From: Mytilisepta virgata
Lineage: Eukaryota; Mollusca; Bivalvia; Mytilida; Mytilidae
Assembly (NCBI GenBank): GCA_028015205.1
Contig: CM051516.1
Coordinates: 28,386,593 to 28,450,592, forward strand
Length of the DNA: 64,000 bases
Direction: 5' to 3'
Under the pieces are notes generated by a model that was not told the origin of the DNA, ran no database searches, and saw nothing but the letters and a program-made list of their open reading frames with translations. This document shows, in pieces, positions 38,901 to 49,786 of the stretch. Each line of letters opens with the position of its first letter. The first letter of the stretch is position 1. The position numbers and the translations under genes were made by a program.

Positions 38901-40057
38901 TTATTCCAATACTGAATTACCTCTAGTCATCTTCAAGTCTTTGAAAAAATAAATTTATTCATCTAAATCATGAAAATAAATGTAAGACAAACAAAATTTT
39001 AAAGGAACTTCATTTATTTTTTTACCAGGAAGTTTGGCTAAGATAGTAACAACAGAATCAAGTTCAGTATAATTATGCTTCCGACTTCAGGTTGTCTACA
39101 AGGAATAAACTTAAATAAATATTAATTCCTTTTCTGTAAAGTATAAATACAACTTACATCGATCTTAAATACAGACAAAAGAAACAATCCAATATCTATC
39201 CAGTGGGTGCCATTTCTAATCTGCATTACAATCATGTGTTGCCTTCATGTCAAAACATGGCCGGTCATTTGAAATTTGTAATTATTGTTGTTTTTTGGAA
39301 TTAAAATGGTGATTTTCCATAATATTTATGATCTATTCATTAAAAAACAAATGATAAAACAATTCTGCACGCACAGGGTTTCATTTCATTTCACTTCTTC
39401 ACTTCCTGTTATACATACGGTAACAAGGTTTCTTTTTTGAAGTATGGAGTGGTGTACTACCTTATCCAAAGATTCCAGGTTCGCTACTGGAACTGAAATT
39501 TATTTTTTGTCAAAAATTCTTTTTTCCCAAATTTAAAGCATGAAAATGAGCATTTTCTCTATTGAAACCCCTACAAAAATTGATGATTGTTCCATTTTTA
39601 ATTGTCTGCCAGCCTGACATTATATTTCACATTACAATAAATAATTTATTGAAATACACTAGTATTCTATTGTCGTATGAGCTGTTTTACAACATACTTA
39701 CAATTTATTGCTCATTCTTACAAGTTGGGGCCATGCCCTCTCCAAAATTACTTACGTCTAAATTGTTCAAAAGTTTAGTGGAATTTGATTCAATATATCC
39801 TGACTTATGTCTGTCGCCATATTGAATGAAATGTTGGGCAAGTTTTACTTTTTAAGTTCGATTGTTTTCTATGTTTTTGTGTTTATTTTTGTTTGATTTA
39901 TGTATTATGTACATTTAAGTCGTTTTATGCTCCTTTTAACAGCTCACCATTTCTATTTATTTTCCTGGTACTGTATTATCGTATGAGCTGTTTCGCATCA
40001 TACTTACTTCTGTTGATTGAAAGACACTGTTTGACACCAAATTGAAATCTAGTTTAT

Positions 40058-40925
40058 AATACCCCGGCTTGCTTTTGAAAAAAGTGGGGTATATAGTAAT
40101 TGTTGTGTCCGTCCGTCCGTTCGTCCAACCTTTCTATCCGCAACTCCTCCTAAACTACTGAATGGAATTTGATGAAACTTTCAGAGGATCTTTATTACAT
40201 GATGCCATATTGCACCTCCTATTTTAGATTTTGATCTGACCAACATTTGGGGTTTCCCATACCAACACATGGACTTTGCCATTCATAGTGATAGGGGTAC
40301 CATGATACCATCCGCAACTCCTCCTAAACCACTGAATGGAATTTGATGAAACTTTCAGAGGATCTTTATTACATGATGCTGTAGTGCGCCTCCTATTTCA
40401 GATTTTGATCTGACCAACATTTGGGGTTTCCCATACCAACACATGGACTTTGCCATTCATAGTGATAGGGGGTTCCAGTATGCCATCCTAAACCACTGAA
40501 TGAAATTTGATGAAACTTTAAGAGAATCTTTTTTACATGATGCTATAGTAGCAGTCCACAGGAAGACCTACCACCTTACTCAGACACATTATTCGGACTC
40601 CAAGCCAACAAGTTTTTGCTCTTACTTTTTATTGCCTTCTCCTTGGCAGAGAAGCAGCAAATACAAATTTTAAAGTCATTGGTTTGACCCGGCCGGGGAT
40701 CTTACCCATGACCTTCAGCACGTGAGGCAAGCACGCTAACCACAAACCAAAGAGGCTGTCTTTTATCTTGCAAGTAGGGGTATCATTAAGTGAGCATTAC
40801 TCACAGCTTTTTAAAAATTTCATCTCACTGCTGTTGGAGTTTTCCTATCCAGAATATTGACATTTCCTTTCATGTATCTTATGTAAGGCGGGAGTATCAA
40901 GTAGTGAGCTTTGCTCACAGTATTT
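40058..40925. mobile_element. Long tandem-unit repeat with hairpin end (ACCCCGGCTT family)
   Basis: Opens with hairpin ATACCCCGGCTTGC / AAAAGTGGGGTAT and a (GTCC)n tract. Two and a half units of 176 bp follow (each starting CGCAACTCCTCCTAAAC). It ends GGCGGGAGTATC...GTGAGCTTTGCTCACAG. A SINE interrupts it at 40552-40765. Confidence 0.7.
40552..40765 (-). mobile_element. Second tRNA-derived SINE family, copy B (reverse, 3' truncated)
   Basis: The minus strand reads a tRNA-like head (GGTTAGCGTGCTTGCCTCAC, then GGTCATGGGTAAGATCCCC), TTGCTGCTTCTCTGCCAAGG and GGTCTTCCTGTGGAC. This matches the copy at 33.0 kb in order. It interrupts the tandem-unit repeat at 40.06-40.93 kb. Confidence 0.75.
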
Positions 40926-42562
40926 CTAGTTTTGTCTGACTACACGTAGCACATTCTTTAATTCTAAAGGATTTTGAAAAAAGAAATAATTTGATTGATC
41001 CCGTATTTTCAGCAAGAATGTAGCTGGAAAGCTTAATGTATATTTATCAAATAATAAAATAAATATCAAGTAGGAAGAAAAAGTTTAAACTGAAGGATCT
41101 TTGATGTGGACAAAATATGCTAAAATCAGAAGAAATCTAAAGTCACCACTTCAAGATGTCGATTTTGATTACCCCACTCATCATTCTATAAAATTGATTA
41201 ATACTATAGTACTGATAATTGTAAAAATATATATAAGATTGCAAGTATAACTAATCGAAAGATATAGTGGTAGCTTCAAATATGAATATAAAGCTGGGCT
41301 AGCAAAAATCACGAAGATATCAATTTTAGAAATTTAATTCTGATTATAGTGTATAAATGTTTGAACTATGTCAAGAAGATGTGAGATAAACTGGAAACAT
41401 AAAAGGTACAAGGATGGTCAAGTAGTTACTAGGTTGACCACAAAATATTTTTTTTTCATTTTAGAATTTGCAAAAAATTCAAATTTATAGTTAAATGGCA
41501 ACTGATTGAAATTTCCCATTGATATCATGTTTTTTGTTTTAATATTGGTAGTTTTTGTATCCATTTTAAAAAAAATCTTAGATCATGCATTATTGACTAT
41601 GGTCTTGGAAATGGATATAGCATTTCATATATTTTTCATTTATTAGTTTATTTTTTCATTCATTCCTTCTTCTAGCCCAGTAAGTTGTAGTGGGCAGAAC
41701 AGGAATGGTAGTAATAACACTCTAATTAGATCTAATCGGAGAACAATAGATTTGAAGTTATAGTCTTGTCCAAAAAACCTTTTCACGGAAATTACCAGAA
41801 AGAAATATCTAAGTATGAATATTAAAATATCCACTCATATTTATTTTTATCAGAGGAACAATTCATAGAAGAAATACACAAGATGATATACATATTCATT
41901 TTTTTCATTATCTTATTATAACATTAAAAGGGATGAGATCAAAAGTTCAATGTAGGATAAAAAACTTAATTCACATAGTTTTTTCACTGCTGTCAATGTT
42001 TCTGTATTTCTTTGCCCTTGGTCTGGTAGTTTGTACTGCTTCAAGCTGTATGCGGAAAATTTCATTTGATGCCTGTTTTGATTTCCTCTAATCATCTTTT
42101 GCGTATATTGTTTAGAATTTGTTTAACATTGATCTCTGGTGGTTGTGTTGGTGCTTAGCTTTGGTACTCAACTCGTTACAAATCATTAACTTGGATCAGG
42201 AACTGTATATGAAGTATTATATGATCCCTGCTTAGATAGTGACTAAGTGTCATATTACAATCAAATTTGGTCCAAATCAATATTTATGTATATAATTAGA
42301 TATAATTATTTAAAAACAAAATGATAAGTACATGTAATGTGATAAAATAACATTAAAAATGTTTAAAAAAAACGTCTACACTTTGCATCTTGATTTCTTT
42401 AAATTTCAGATTTTTTTGTGTAATTTAACATGGTATATAATGTTTTGATAAAATTTACTGGTCCTTTTATCAAGTTATTTTTTAAGAAATAAACTATAAT
42501 TACTAAAACAACATTTATACTAATTAAGTTCACACAGGACATGTGGGCAGAACAGAAATTGA

Positions 42563-42770
42563 AATTTCAAAAAGTGGGCAGAACAGGAACAAACCGTCCA
42601 CACATACAGACTTTCCAATATTCTAAAGAACGGTGACATATACAGATGCTCCAAAAAGTCCTGCAAGGCTAGAATTACAACTGAAACAGCCAGTACGATC
42701 ATTGCAAAATCTCCACATGAGCGAAAGAGGTTACTACAAGTACATAATATGAGTAAGAACACCTTCCTGA
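42563..42770 (+). pseudogene. FLYWCH-like zinc-finger remnant
   Basis: One frame reads TVHTYRLSNILKNGDIYRC, SKKSCKARITTETAS and TIIAKSPHERKR. The YRCSKKSCKAR core fits the C-x4-5-C part of FLYWCH domains, which occur in Mutator-like transposases and derived genes. The expected Trp and terminal H-x-H are not clear. There is no start codon nearby, and the frame drifts into unrelated repeat text. Best read as a transposon-derived relic; an exon of an unknown gene is possible. Confidence 0.35.
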
Positions 42771-42789
42771 AACTATCTGTAGTTATCTA

Positions 42790-42910
42790 TTATATCAGCG
42801 CAAATTATGTATTTCTTTGTGGTGCAAATGATATGTGCTTTATGACGCAAACTATGTATTTTTTGGCGCATATCATGAGTCGGTTGGCGCAAACGATGTG
42901 CACCGGGTCG
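42790..42910. repeat. Cluster of GCGCAAAYRATGTG-like motifs
   Basis: Five variants in 120 bases (AGCGCAAATTATGTA, GGTGCAAATGATATG, GACGCAAACTATGTA, GGCGCATATCATGAG, GGCGCAAACGATGTG). Spacing about 20-27 bases. Possibly the subterminal end of an element. Confidence 0.45.
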
Positions 42911-43010
42911 ATACATTACGCTTTATAAAAATAATAAAGATTTCAGCTTGTGTTGTAAAAAGTGGATATTATATTCAATATCTGTACAACGAATTCTGTT
43001 TAAATTAATA

Positions 43011-43127
43011 TATAATGGAAACGGGGAATGTGTCAAAGAGACAACAACTTGACCAAAGAGCACTGAGAAAACAACTCGAGGCTACCAATGGGTCTTCAAC
43101 GCAGCGAAAACATCCCGCACCCATAAG
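43011..43127 (+). repeat. Mussel-type dispersed repeat, short copy
   Basis: Carries the first part of the 43.8 kb repeat (GGAAACGGGGAATGTGTCAA to CATCCCGCACCC), truncated after about 115 bases. Confidence 0.65.
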
Positions 43128-43830
43128 CATTGTAAATATTCTTAGAACCTTTTTCTATTCATTTTTCATTTTTTAAATTTTAGAAATAAAAAATTTATTA
43201 TACAAAATTATTCTCCTCCTTGATGTGTCTCCAATTTCTCTAGATTGATGGCCATTTCCATTATTGTTGCAATCAGTAGGACTAAATATTTTAAGTTATG
43301 CTAATAAAATAAATTTATTCTATCTTTTACGGTTTTTTTTAATATAAGGAGTCAAAAGGGCCAAAATTGTCGCTTAATATGTAAATTATTTGAATTTTCG
43401 TCCAATTCTTAAGGGGATTTTTCTTTTAATCCATCTTGATGAGTGCTTTCATTGGTATGTCAATAAATTTGTTCTATCATTTATTATTTGCGAGATACAA
43501 GAGTAAAATTTGGCAGTTTCCAAGGAATCGTTTTTTTTTTTTTTTTTGTCATCCGATTTCAATGAAGAATTTTTCTTTTAATTGATCTTATTGAGTGTTT
43601 TTAATAGTATGTCAAGTATAGGGGTTAAAGGGGTCAAAAAAGCAACGTGACTATTTTTTCCAGCTGGTTTTGTGGTAGGTCTGTGTAATGTATATTATGT
43701 CCAACACTTTATTAGGTCAAGCATAATGATGTCCACACTCACTTCAGTTTACCTGTCGAAATATTGCGGTCGTAACTGCACGCACTTAACTAAGCCCTCT
43801 ATTTTTTAGATTCTATAATATATTAAATAT

Positions 43831-44345
43831 AATAGGGAATGGAAACGGGGAATGTGTCAAAGAGACAACAACTCGACCAAAGCAAAAAACAGCCCAAGGC
43901 CACCAATGGGTCTTAAACGCAGGGAGAAATCCCGCACCCGGAGGCGGGCTTCAGCTGGCCCTTAACAATAACGCATACTAGTTCAGAGAAGTGGACGCCA
44001 CACTAAACTCCGAAACATATAAATAAACCAAAATTTAGAAAAATCACACAAGACTAACAAAGGCTAGAGGTTCCTGACTGTGGAATAAACAAACACACAG
44101 CGATACATACAGTAAAACTCAGTTCAAAAGAAGTCCGAGTCCGATGTTAGAAAAGGTAACAGAAGAAACTAAGCAAAATGACAATGATCAATATAAATTA
44201 ACAAAGGACTACTAGTATTGCCAGACCTCGAAAGATTATGTCCCTATCATATAGAATATCAGCCACAACCCCTCCCGTTAGGGGTTTAGTATCATGCCAT
44301 CATAAATTATACATAACCCGTATCATGCCAACAACTGGTTTTAGA
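43831..44345 (+). repeat. Mussel-type dispersed repeat, long copy
   Basis: Begins GGAAACGGGGAATGTGTCAA AGAGACAACAACTCGACC, followed by ATCCCGCACCCGGAGGCGGG and CCTCCCGTTAGGGGTTTAGT. I recognise this text as a common Mytilus repeat. No open frame. Confidence 0.65.
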
Positions 44346-44975
44346 ATCTGGTAGGTAAGATCTTAAAATTTGAGTTTCGAAAATAGGTCTCACAAGGGTA
44401 AAAATTCGAAAATTGTGATATTTTATCTCGTTACCAAACTTTTTTTTTCAGGGTATGTATTTTATTTCGTCATTGTATTGTCATACATTGTATGTAGATG
44501 TGTAATAATGTTTTAGAATTTTTTATTTCAAAAATTGGTGTCCACAGGGTTCAAATTCTGAAAATTGTGAATTTAAGCCTGAGACTTTTTTCATGGGGTT
44601 TAGAGATTTTTAATTTCATAATAGAAGAGTTCCATACCATCTGTATGGACACTATAGTTTTAACGTTAGACTTTTGACTTTGGTTAAGCATGTTTAGAGT
44701 TCCAACTTCTGGGTGTGCGCGGATTACTGTCAGTTTCGATAGTAGCTTTCTTGTTGTCTTTGAAATCCTTGACCAACTGCAAGCGTTCCTAATAATGCAT
44801 AGCATCTTGCAACGACGTTTTCCTAAAACACTACAGCCATTGCTTGTATTTTGTTCACGAATTCGAAGGTATCAAATTCGACGAACTGTACCAAGACTGC
44901 ATGTAAATATATGTAAATAAAATGTATAGTGTATAAAAACGTTAGTAATAACCTGTAAAAGTCTATGTAAATATT

Positions 44976-45142
44976 GTTTGTTTGTTTAGTTGGGGTTTTA
45001 CGCCATTTTCAGCACATTTGGCTATTTCGTGGCGGCCAGTTTTTATTTGTGGAGGAAGCCGGAATACCCGGAGAAAACCACCGACCTTCGGTAGGAAAAT
45101 TGGCAATCCTTGTCAATTAAGATTGGAATCGAACACACCCCG
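44976..45142 (-). mobile_element. tRNA-derived SINE, copy 3 (5' truncated, reverse)
   Basis: Reverse complement of the body and tail of the same family: GTTTGTTTGTTTAGTTGGGG at one end, through the CACCCCG next to the former tRNA head. The head with the A and B boxes is missing, the usual result of incomplete reverse transcription. It lies just downstream of the LRR gene. Confidence 0.85.
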
Positions 45143-45373
45143 AATAGATTTAAAAAATAATGTAATAATAGTGTGAGACGATTTTCATACTGTCAGAGAG
45201 AAGTAAAATCAAAACTTAAACTTAGAATAAATGCCAGGTTTAAATATTTTGTCCCGTCAAATTCCACACGAGCCTCACCATAATTTCAACTCTTATTTAG
45301 CAAACAATAATTTAATCAACATTTAACTGTCAAATAATGATTGTTGTTCTTTTCAAAAATTACAAACTCTGTT

Positions 45374-46150
45374 TTACGGGAAACAAATATGATTGTCAAA
45401 AATATGAGGTTTTGAGAAGTACTTTTTGCATTCACTACACTTTAGTAACAAAGGTCCTGAGCCTTGCTGAAATTTTTCCGCTGAAGTCAAATATCTTTTT
45501 ACCGACGATGGTACTGTTAATGCAGATAAATAGTCAATTTTTGAATTTATTATGGAATCGATACATATTTCTACCAACGTCTTCATACATGTATATTGCC
45601 CTTTGTAATAAGGTTTCCATCCTTCCCAGACATTGCAACGCATTTGTCGCTTCTTTAGCTCCGTAAATATCTCAGATACGCCTTTATCACAAATTTCTAT
45701 AGGTGGCGATACTAGATATTTGTTTCCATGAACGTTCAGAATTTGTAATTTTTCAAGCCTAAGCAAGTCATTTGGCAGGCGTTCAAACAAATTATAACTC
45801 AAATCCAGACTACATAACTCCTTTAAATAAAACATGGATACCGGAAGTTGCTGCAACTGATTGTTCGCTAGATTAAGATTTTCCAGATGTTTCAAAAATG
45901 CGATAGACCAATGTATATATTCGATTTTATTATTAGACAAGTCTAGCAGTTTTAAATTAACGAACAGACCAATATTTTCAGGTACTGTTGTTAAGTTTCT
46001 GTGAGTAATTATTATCCGCTTAACGTCCGCTGCTCCTTTGCGACTATACCCGGATAATGATGGTGGTTCTTCACTACTGTTGTACGAATCAAAACTTTTA
46101 CCGGATTCCGTACTGAGAAGACTGAGGAATTTACTTTTCACTTGTCCCAT
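45374..46150 (-). CDS. Leucine-rich-repeat protein, LRRC58/LRRC28-like, with N-myristoylation motif
   Basis: A 258-residue single-exon reading frame. The start chosen is the ATG at 46150, giving MGQVKSKF, a textbook N-myristoylation context (Gly2, Ser6, Lys7). The open frame extends three codons upstream only through TTG. A splice acceptor (CTATTTCAG on the minus strand) lies 10 bases before this ATG, so a 5' UTR exon upstream is likely. Residues about 1-45 are Ser-rich. Four to five LRRs of the LxxLxLxxNxLxxLP type follow (for example LKLLDLSNNKIEYI, LENLNLANNQLQQLP, LCSLDLSYNLFERLP, LQILNVHGNKY). The C-terminal part has a helical TLVEICIDSI stretch, a VPSSVKRYL motif and a CSEC...HIFDNHIC tail, as in LRRC58/LRRC28-type proteins. 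Probable role: membrane-anchored protein-interaction scaffold; the actual function is unknown. Confidence 0.85.
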   Translation of the reverse strand: MGQVKSKFLSLLSTESGKSFDSYNSSEEPPSLSGYSRKGAADVKRIIITHRNLTTVPENIGLFVNLKLLDLSNNKIEYIHWSIAFLKHLENLNLANNQLQQLPVSMFYLKELCSLDLSYNLFERLPNDLLRLEKLQILNVHGNKYLVSPPIEICDKGVSEIFTELKKRQMRCNVWEGWKPYYKGQYTCMKTLVEICIDSIINSKIDYLSALTVPSSVKRYLTSAEKFQQGSGPLLLKCSECKKYFSKPHIFDNHICFP

Positions 46151-46170
46151 CGCTTGCAACCTGAAATAGA
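46151..46170 (-). promoter_or_regulatory. Splice acceptor and short 5' UTR before the LRR gene start
   Basis: On the minus strand the text reads CTATTTCAG|GTTGCAAGCG then ATGGGA. A pyrimidine-rich AG acceptor placed 10 bases before an optimal ATG suggests the coding exon is preceded by a non-coding exon located to the right. Confidence 0.5.
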
Positions 46171-46429
46171 TTTAATTCGGCGGGAAATGAGTTGACATAA
46201 ATACAAGAGATGGCTTGTTAAACTATGTGTAAATTTTTTATTTAAAAATAGTCATTGCTCCATGAAAATCTGGAGTAGGACAACTCTCACCTGTATTTTT
46301 TCCACCCATTTTTTCGTAAACAATTGTATGCAATATTTTTTATTTTTATGTTAACAAACAACAATTCTATTTTTCATTTTTAATAAGTCCTCGTTTTATA
46401 CCCGCAAAGGTCATAAGGGATTTGGGTCA

Positions 46430-47062
46430 ATTTGAATAACTTTTCGGAATATTGCCAAGATCGATGGACATTAGAAACCATTTGGATTTCCGGTTTCAGA
46501 GGAGAAGAAGTTTTAAATTTCGACCAATCAGAACCTGTAAATTCTCATGACGGCCATTTTGTTTCCCGGACCGGGATGATTATGCAAACTTTGTAAAGGA
46601 CCTTCCATAGATGTTCCATACCAAAAATCCGTTCATTTGGCTTTACGGTTTCAGAGGAGAAGTTTTAAATTTAGACCAATCAAAACATGTAAATGCTCAT
46701 GGCAGCCATTTTGTTTCACGGACGATGATTTATGCAAATTTTGTAAAGGACCTTCCATAAATGTTCTATATCAAAAATCAGTTCATTTGGCTTTACCGTT
46801 TCAGAGGAGAAAAAGTTTTAAATTTCGACCAATCAGAACATGTAAATGCTCATAGCGGCCATTTTGTTTCACGGACCGGGATGATTTATGCAAACTTTAT
46901 AAAGGACATTCCATAGAAGCTACAGGGCAAGTATCAGTTAAATAGATGCAGGGGTTTTAGAGGAGAAGATGAAAATGTAAGTTTACAGACGGGCGGACGG
47001 ACGACGGACGCCAAGTGATGACAAAAGCTCACATGGCCTTTGACCAGGTGAGCCAATAAAAA
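46430..47062 (-). repeat. GTGAGCT-type repeat, second subfamily (reverse)
   Basis: The right end, read in reverse, has GGCTCACCTGGTCAAAGGCC then ATGTGAGCTTTTGTCATC and a (CGTC)n-like tract. To the left are three units of about 155 bp, each with GGACCTTCCATAGATGTTCC and GGCAGCCATTTTGTTTC. Confidence 0.65.
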
Positions 47063-47292
47063 AAACAGATTGGGGTAAAAAATGAATGTCCCAAGAGCCC
47101 GATATAAAAAGTTGTTAGTGCTTGTTGAGGTCTAGGTCTTTGAAACTTTTAATCACGAGGCGGTGTTCCCGGGAACTGTGAGCTCAGAAAGTTGATATTT
47201 GAAATATATAAACGGCCTTGACTGAACCATATTGATTAAACGAACCTCGAGGGTTCAATGGCCTCGAACCGTATTAATTACACACCTTATAT

Positions 47293-48341
47293 CGGCGCAG
47301 GACATTTTAGCGGATTGATAGGACAATTTAGCGGGGGAAAATGGACCTTTTAGTGGAAATTTTGTGGACATTTTAGCGGAAGATTCAAAGGGCAATTTAG
47401 CGGAATTTAAAATATTATGTGGACATTTTAGCGGAAGAGTTTAGTCTTTTTTAAGCATCTGCCTTTTCCGTTAGCAAGACTAGCGACAGTTGGGTTTTAA
47501 GCAGGATATAGTTCACCTTAATACAGTTAATATTATAGTGTTATTAACTGGCTGTTTCTGTATTGGCACTGGTATAGATTCAAGGTTTGCTGTATTGGCC
47601 TCGAGACCCCTAGGGTCGAGGGCCAATACAGCTGACCGAGAATCTATACCAGTGCCAATACAGAAACAGCCAGTTCATAACACTTTTATTAAATAATCCA
47701 ACTTTTTCAATACAGACTTGTTCTGAATGCTGTATTGCATACATCAAATGTGAATATAGGGCCAATATTTCCAATACGGACTGGCAATGATGTGAATATA
47801 GGGCCAATATTTCCAATACGGACTGGCAATGAATCCTGACAACGACCGGAAGTGAAAAGGCTGTATTAGCCCTAGGGCTCATACGGCCTTTTTCAGTATT
47901 GGACCGGGCCGAAAAGCAATATAGATCACGTGATTTATATGACCAGGACGACGTCACCAGTATGACACATGCCGTTTTGGTAGTATTAGGGCTGTTTTAA
48001 TCATATTATTTAATAATTAAAAACAAAGCACTATTATAATCTCAAGTGAACGCTAAAAGCAAGATATTTACAATATGTACATATCAACATTTGCTCTGTA
48101 TCGATCTATATACTAATGTCACCATGTCACTAATGCTGAACATCTCTGGTGTTCTGGGGCAACTAACATGAACTAACATGAAGTCAACCAATAAATAAAA
48201 TTAACATCTAAAAATGTTTCGCTAAAATGTCCATTGAATTCGTACAGGTAAACAATTTTTCTTCCGCTAGAATGTCCACTAAAGTTGCCGCTAAAATGTC
48301 CATTCACGCCTTTAGAAAATCCGCTAAAATGTCCTGCGCCC
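47293..48341. mobile_element. hAT-like non-autonomous element with 8-bp target duplication
   Basis: Ends GGCGCAGGACATTTTAGCGG and its reverse complement. Exact 8-bp duplications CCTTATAT lie at 47285-47292 and 48342-48349. About six GGACATTTTAGCGGA-like motifs follow the left end and four inverted ones precede the right end, as expected for subterminal transposase sites. The 8-bp duplication suggests hAT, though other superfamilies also make 8-9 bp. It contains one copy of the palindrome-headed unit. Confidence 0.75.
47532..48015 (+). repeat. Palindrome-headed unit, left copy
   Basis: Begins with a near-perfect palindrome at 47538-47683 (GTGTTATTAACTGGCTGTTT... and its reverse complement). 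About 330 bp follows, with two copies of GGGCCAATATTTCCAATACG and ending ATTATTTAATAA. Its inverted partner is at 49300-49786. CCAATAC/GTATTGG words recur throughout. Confidence 0.75.
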
Positions 48342-48923
48342 CCTTATATATAGATGTGTAGTAATTATTGCAAACCAAAATTATTGCCATTAAAATAGAT
48401 ATCTACTTACTAAGATCAATCTAAACATCTAAGTAAACACCACTGGAACGGGACAACTTGGAATTGTCATATTTATTTATAGAATATATGTAAAATTTAT
48501 ATATAGAAAAACAAATATCCAAATCTGGGACGGAAAGAAAAAAGTTCGGATTAATTTGGCAGGAATACGATACTGTGATTCGGTTTTTAAAAAGTATACT
48601 CATACTTATTCATAAGAGTCAAGCACACAAACACAAATAAAAATACATATCGAAAAACAATGCATCATTTTAAGAAAGGTCAAAAGTTGTGATTCTGGCT
48701 CTCTGGCTTTAAAAATTGTTTTAGATACTGGGAAATACCTTAGTCCAGCCCTGGCCTCGTGACTTATTTTCAATTTTTTTTATTTTCTGTTGTCAAAAGT
48801 GATACTCATCTGTTCATCTAATTTATTACAAGTTTTACTTAACCTTCGATCTCTTTGTATATTTTTGTTTATTTCAATTTAAACTTCCAGTGTGGTTTAT
48901 AATCCTAAATTTTGATATCAATT

Positions 48924-49211
48924 CAGCGGCGGATCCAGGTTTTCCAGAATGGGGCGTAAAATAGTTTGCCGAGCGGAGCGAAGCGAACTAATAAGTTAGG
49001 GGTGGCGGTGTCGGTCAGAATATTCAAATACTAGTAATTGCAGAGGAAATGACCAGGTTCTGCTCAAACTGACAATATTACTTTATTAATATTACTTCTT
49101 GGGACACTTTCTTATATGTCTAGTTCTTCAAATACAGGCAATATGAAATCTTTCTTTTTTTTTAAAAGTGGGGGCGTACGCCCCTTACGCCCCCATCTGG
49201 ATCCGCCACTG
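48924..49211. mobile_element. MITE with CAGCGGCGGATCCAG ends
   Basis: 288 bp with inverted ends CAGCGGCGGATCCAG and CTGGATCCGCCACTG, flanked by exact 5-bp CAATT repeats (48919-48923, 49212-49216). Inside lies a second inverted GGGGCGTA/TACGCCCC pair. Ends of this kind occur in many invertebrate MITEs; superfamily not assigned. Confidence 0.75.
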
Positions 49212-49299
49212 CAATTGTCTGGTTAGGTGCCCGGTTGATACTATCTTAATTTTCGTTTGCCTTAGTCCATTCAAAAATTTGTTTTAGAAATATTAGACT

Positions 49300-49786
49300 T
49301 TATTAAATAATACGATTAAAACACCCCTAATACTACCAAAACGGCATGTGTCATACTGGTGACGTCGTCCTGGTCATGTAAATCACGTGATCTATATTGC
49401 TTTTCGGCCCGGTCCAATACTGAAAAAGCAAGTCAGTATTAAAATCATTGGCCCTGTAAAAATATATTGTGCATGTAATTCAGGTTCATTGCCAGTCCGT
49501 ATTGGAAATATAGGCCCTATATTCACATCATTGCCAGTCCGTATTGGAAATATTGGCCCTATATTCACATGTGATGTATGTAATATAGCATTCAGAACAA
49601 GTCTGTATTGAAAAAGTTGTATTATTTAATAAAAGTGTTATTAACTGGCTGTTTCTGTATTGGCACTGGTATAGATTCTCGGTCAGCTGTATTGGCCCTC
49701 GACCCTACGGGTATCGAGGCCAATACAGCAAACCTTGAATCTATACCAGTGCCAATACAGAAACAGCCAGTTAATAACACTATAAT
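49300..49786 (-). repeat. Palindrome-headed unit, right copy (inverted)
   Basis: Reverse-complement copy of 47532-48015 including the palindrome at 49635-49780. Small differences include loss of about 40 bases around the GTATTAGCCC part. The two copies make an inverted repeat of about 485 bp arms around 1.3 kb. Confidence 0.75.

Larger units (their letters stand above)
36561..45373. other. Intergenic region between the PTN/MK-like gene and the LRR gene
   Basis: Convergent gene ends. Besides the listed repeats it holds a direct repeat of about 40 bases (TATCGTATGAGCTGTTT with CATACTTAC at 39.67 and 39.98 kb). The stretches 38.1-38.6, 38.9-39.6 and 40.95-42.5 kb are AT-rich with no recognised gene. 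Confidence 0.55.

Noticed and set aside
44551..44920. Overlapping frames of about 80 residues on both strands
   Set aside because: No recognisable motif; the flank is dispersed repeat, and both strands being open in moderate-GC sequence is not evidence of coding.
47538..47683. CRISPR-like or Rho-independent terminator structure
   Set aside because: The genome is clearly eukaryotic with spliced genes; the palindrome is part of a dispersed repeat.
47490..47957. Open frames on both strands through the palindrome (repeated GCFCIGTGIDSR text)
   Set aside because: The same peptide appears at both copies of the palindrome because the DNA is self-complementary and repeated; no conserved start or stop.
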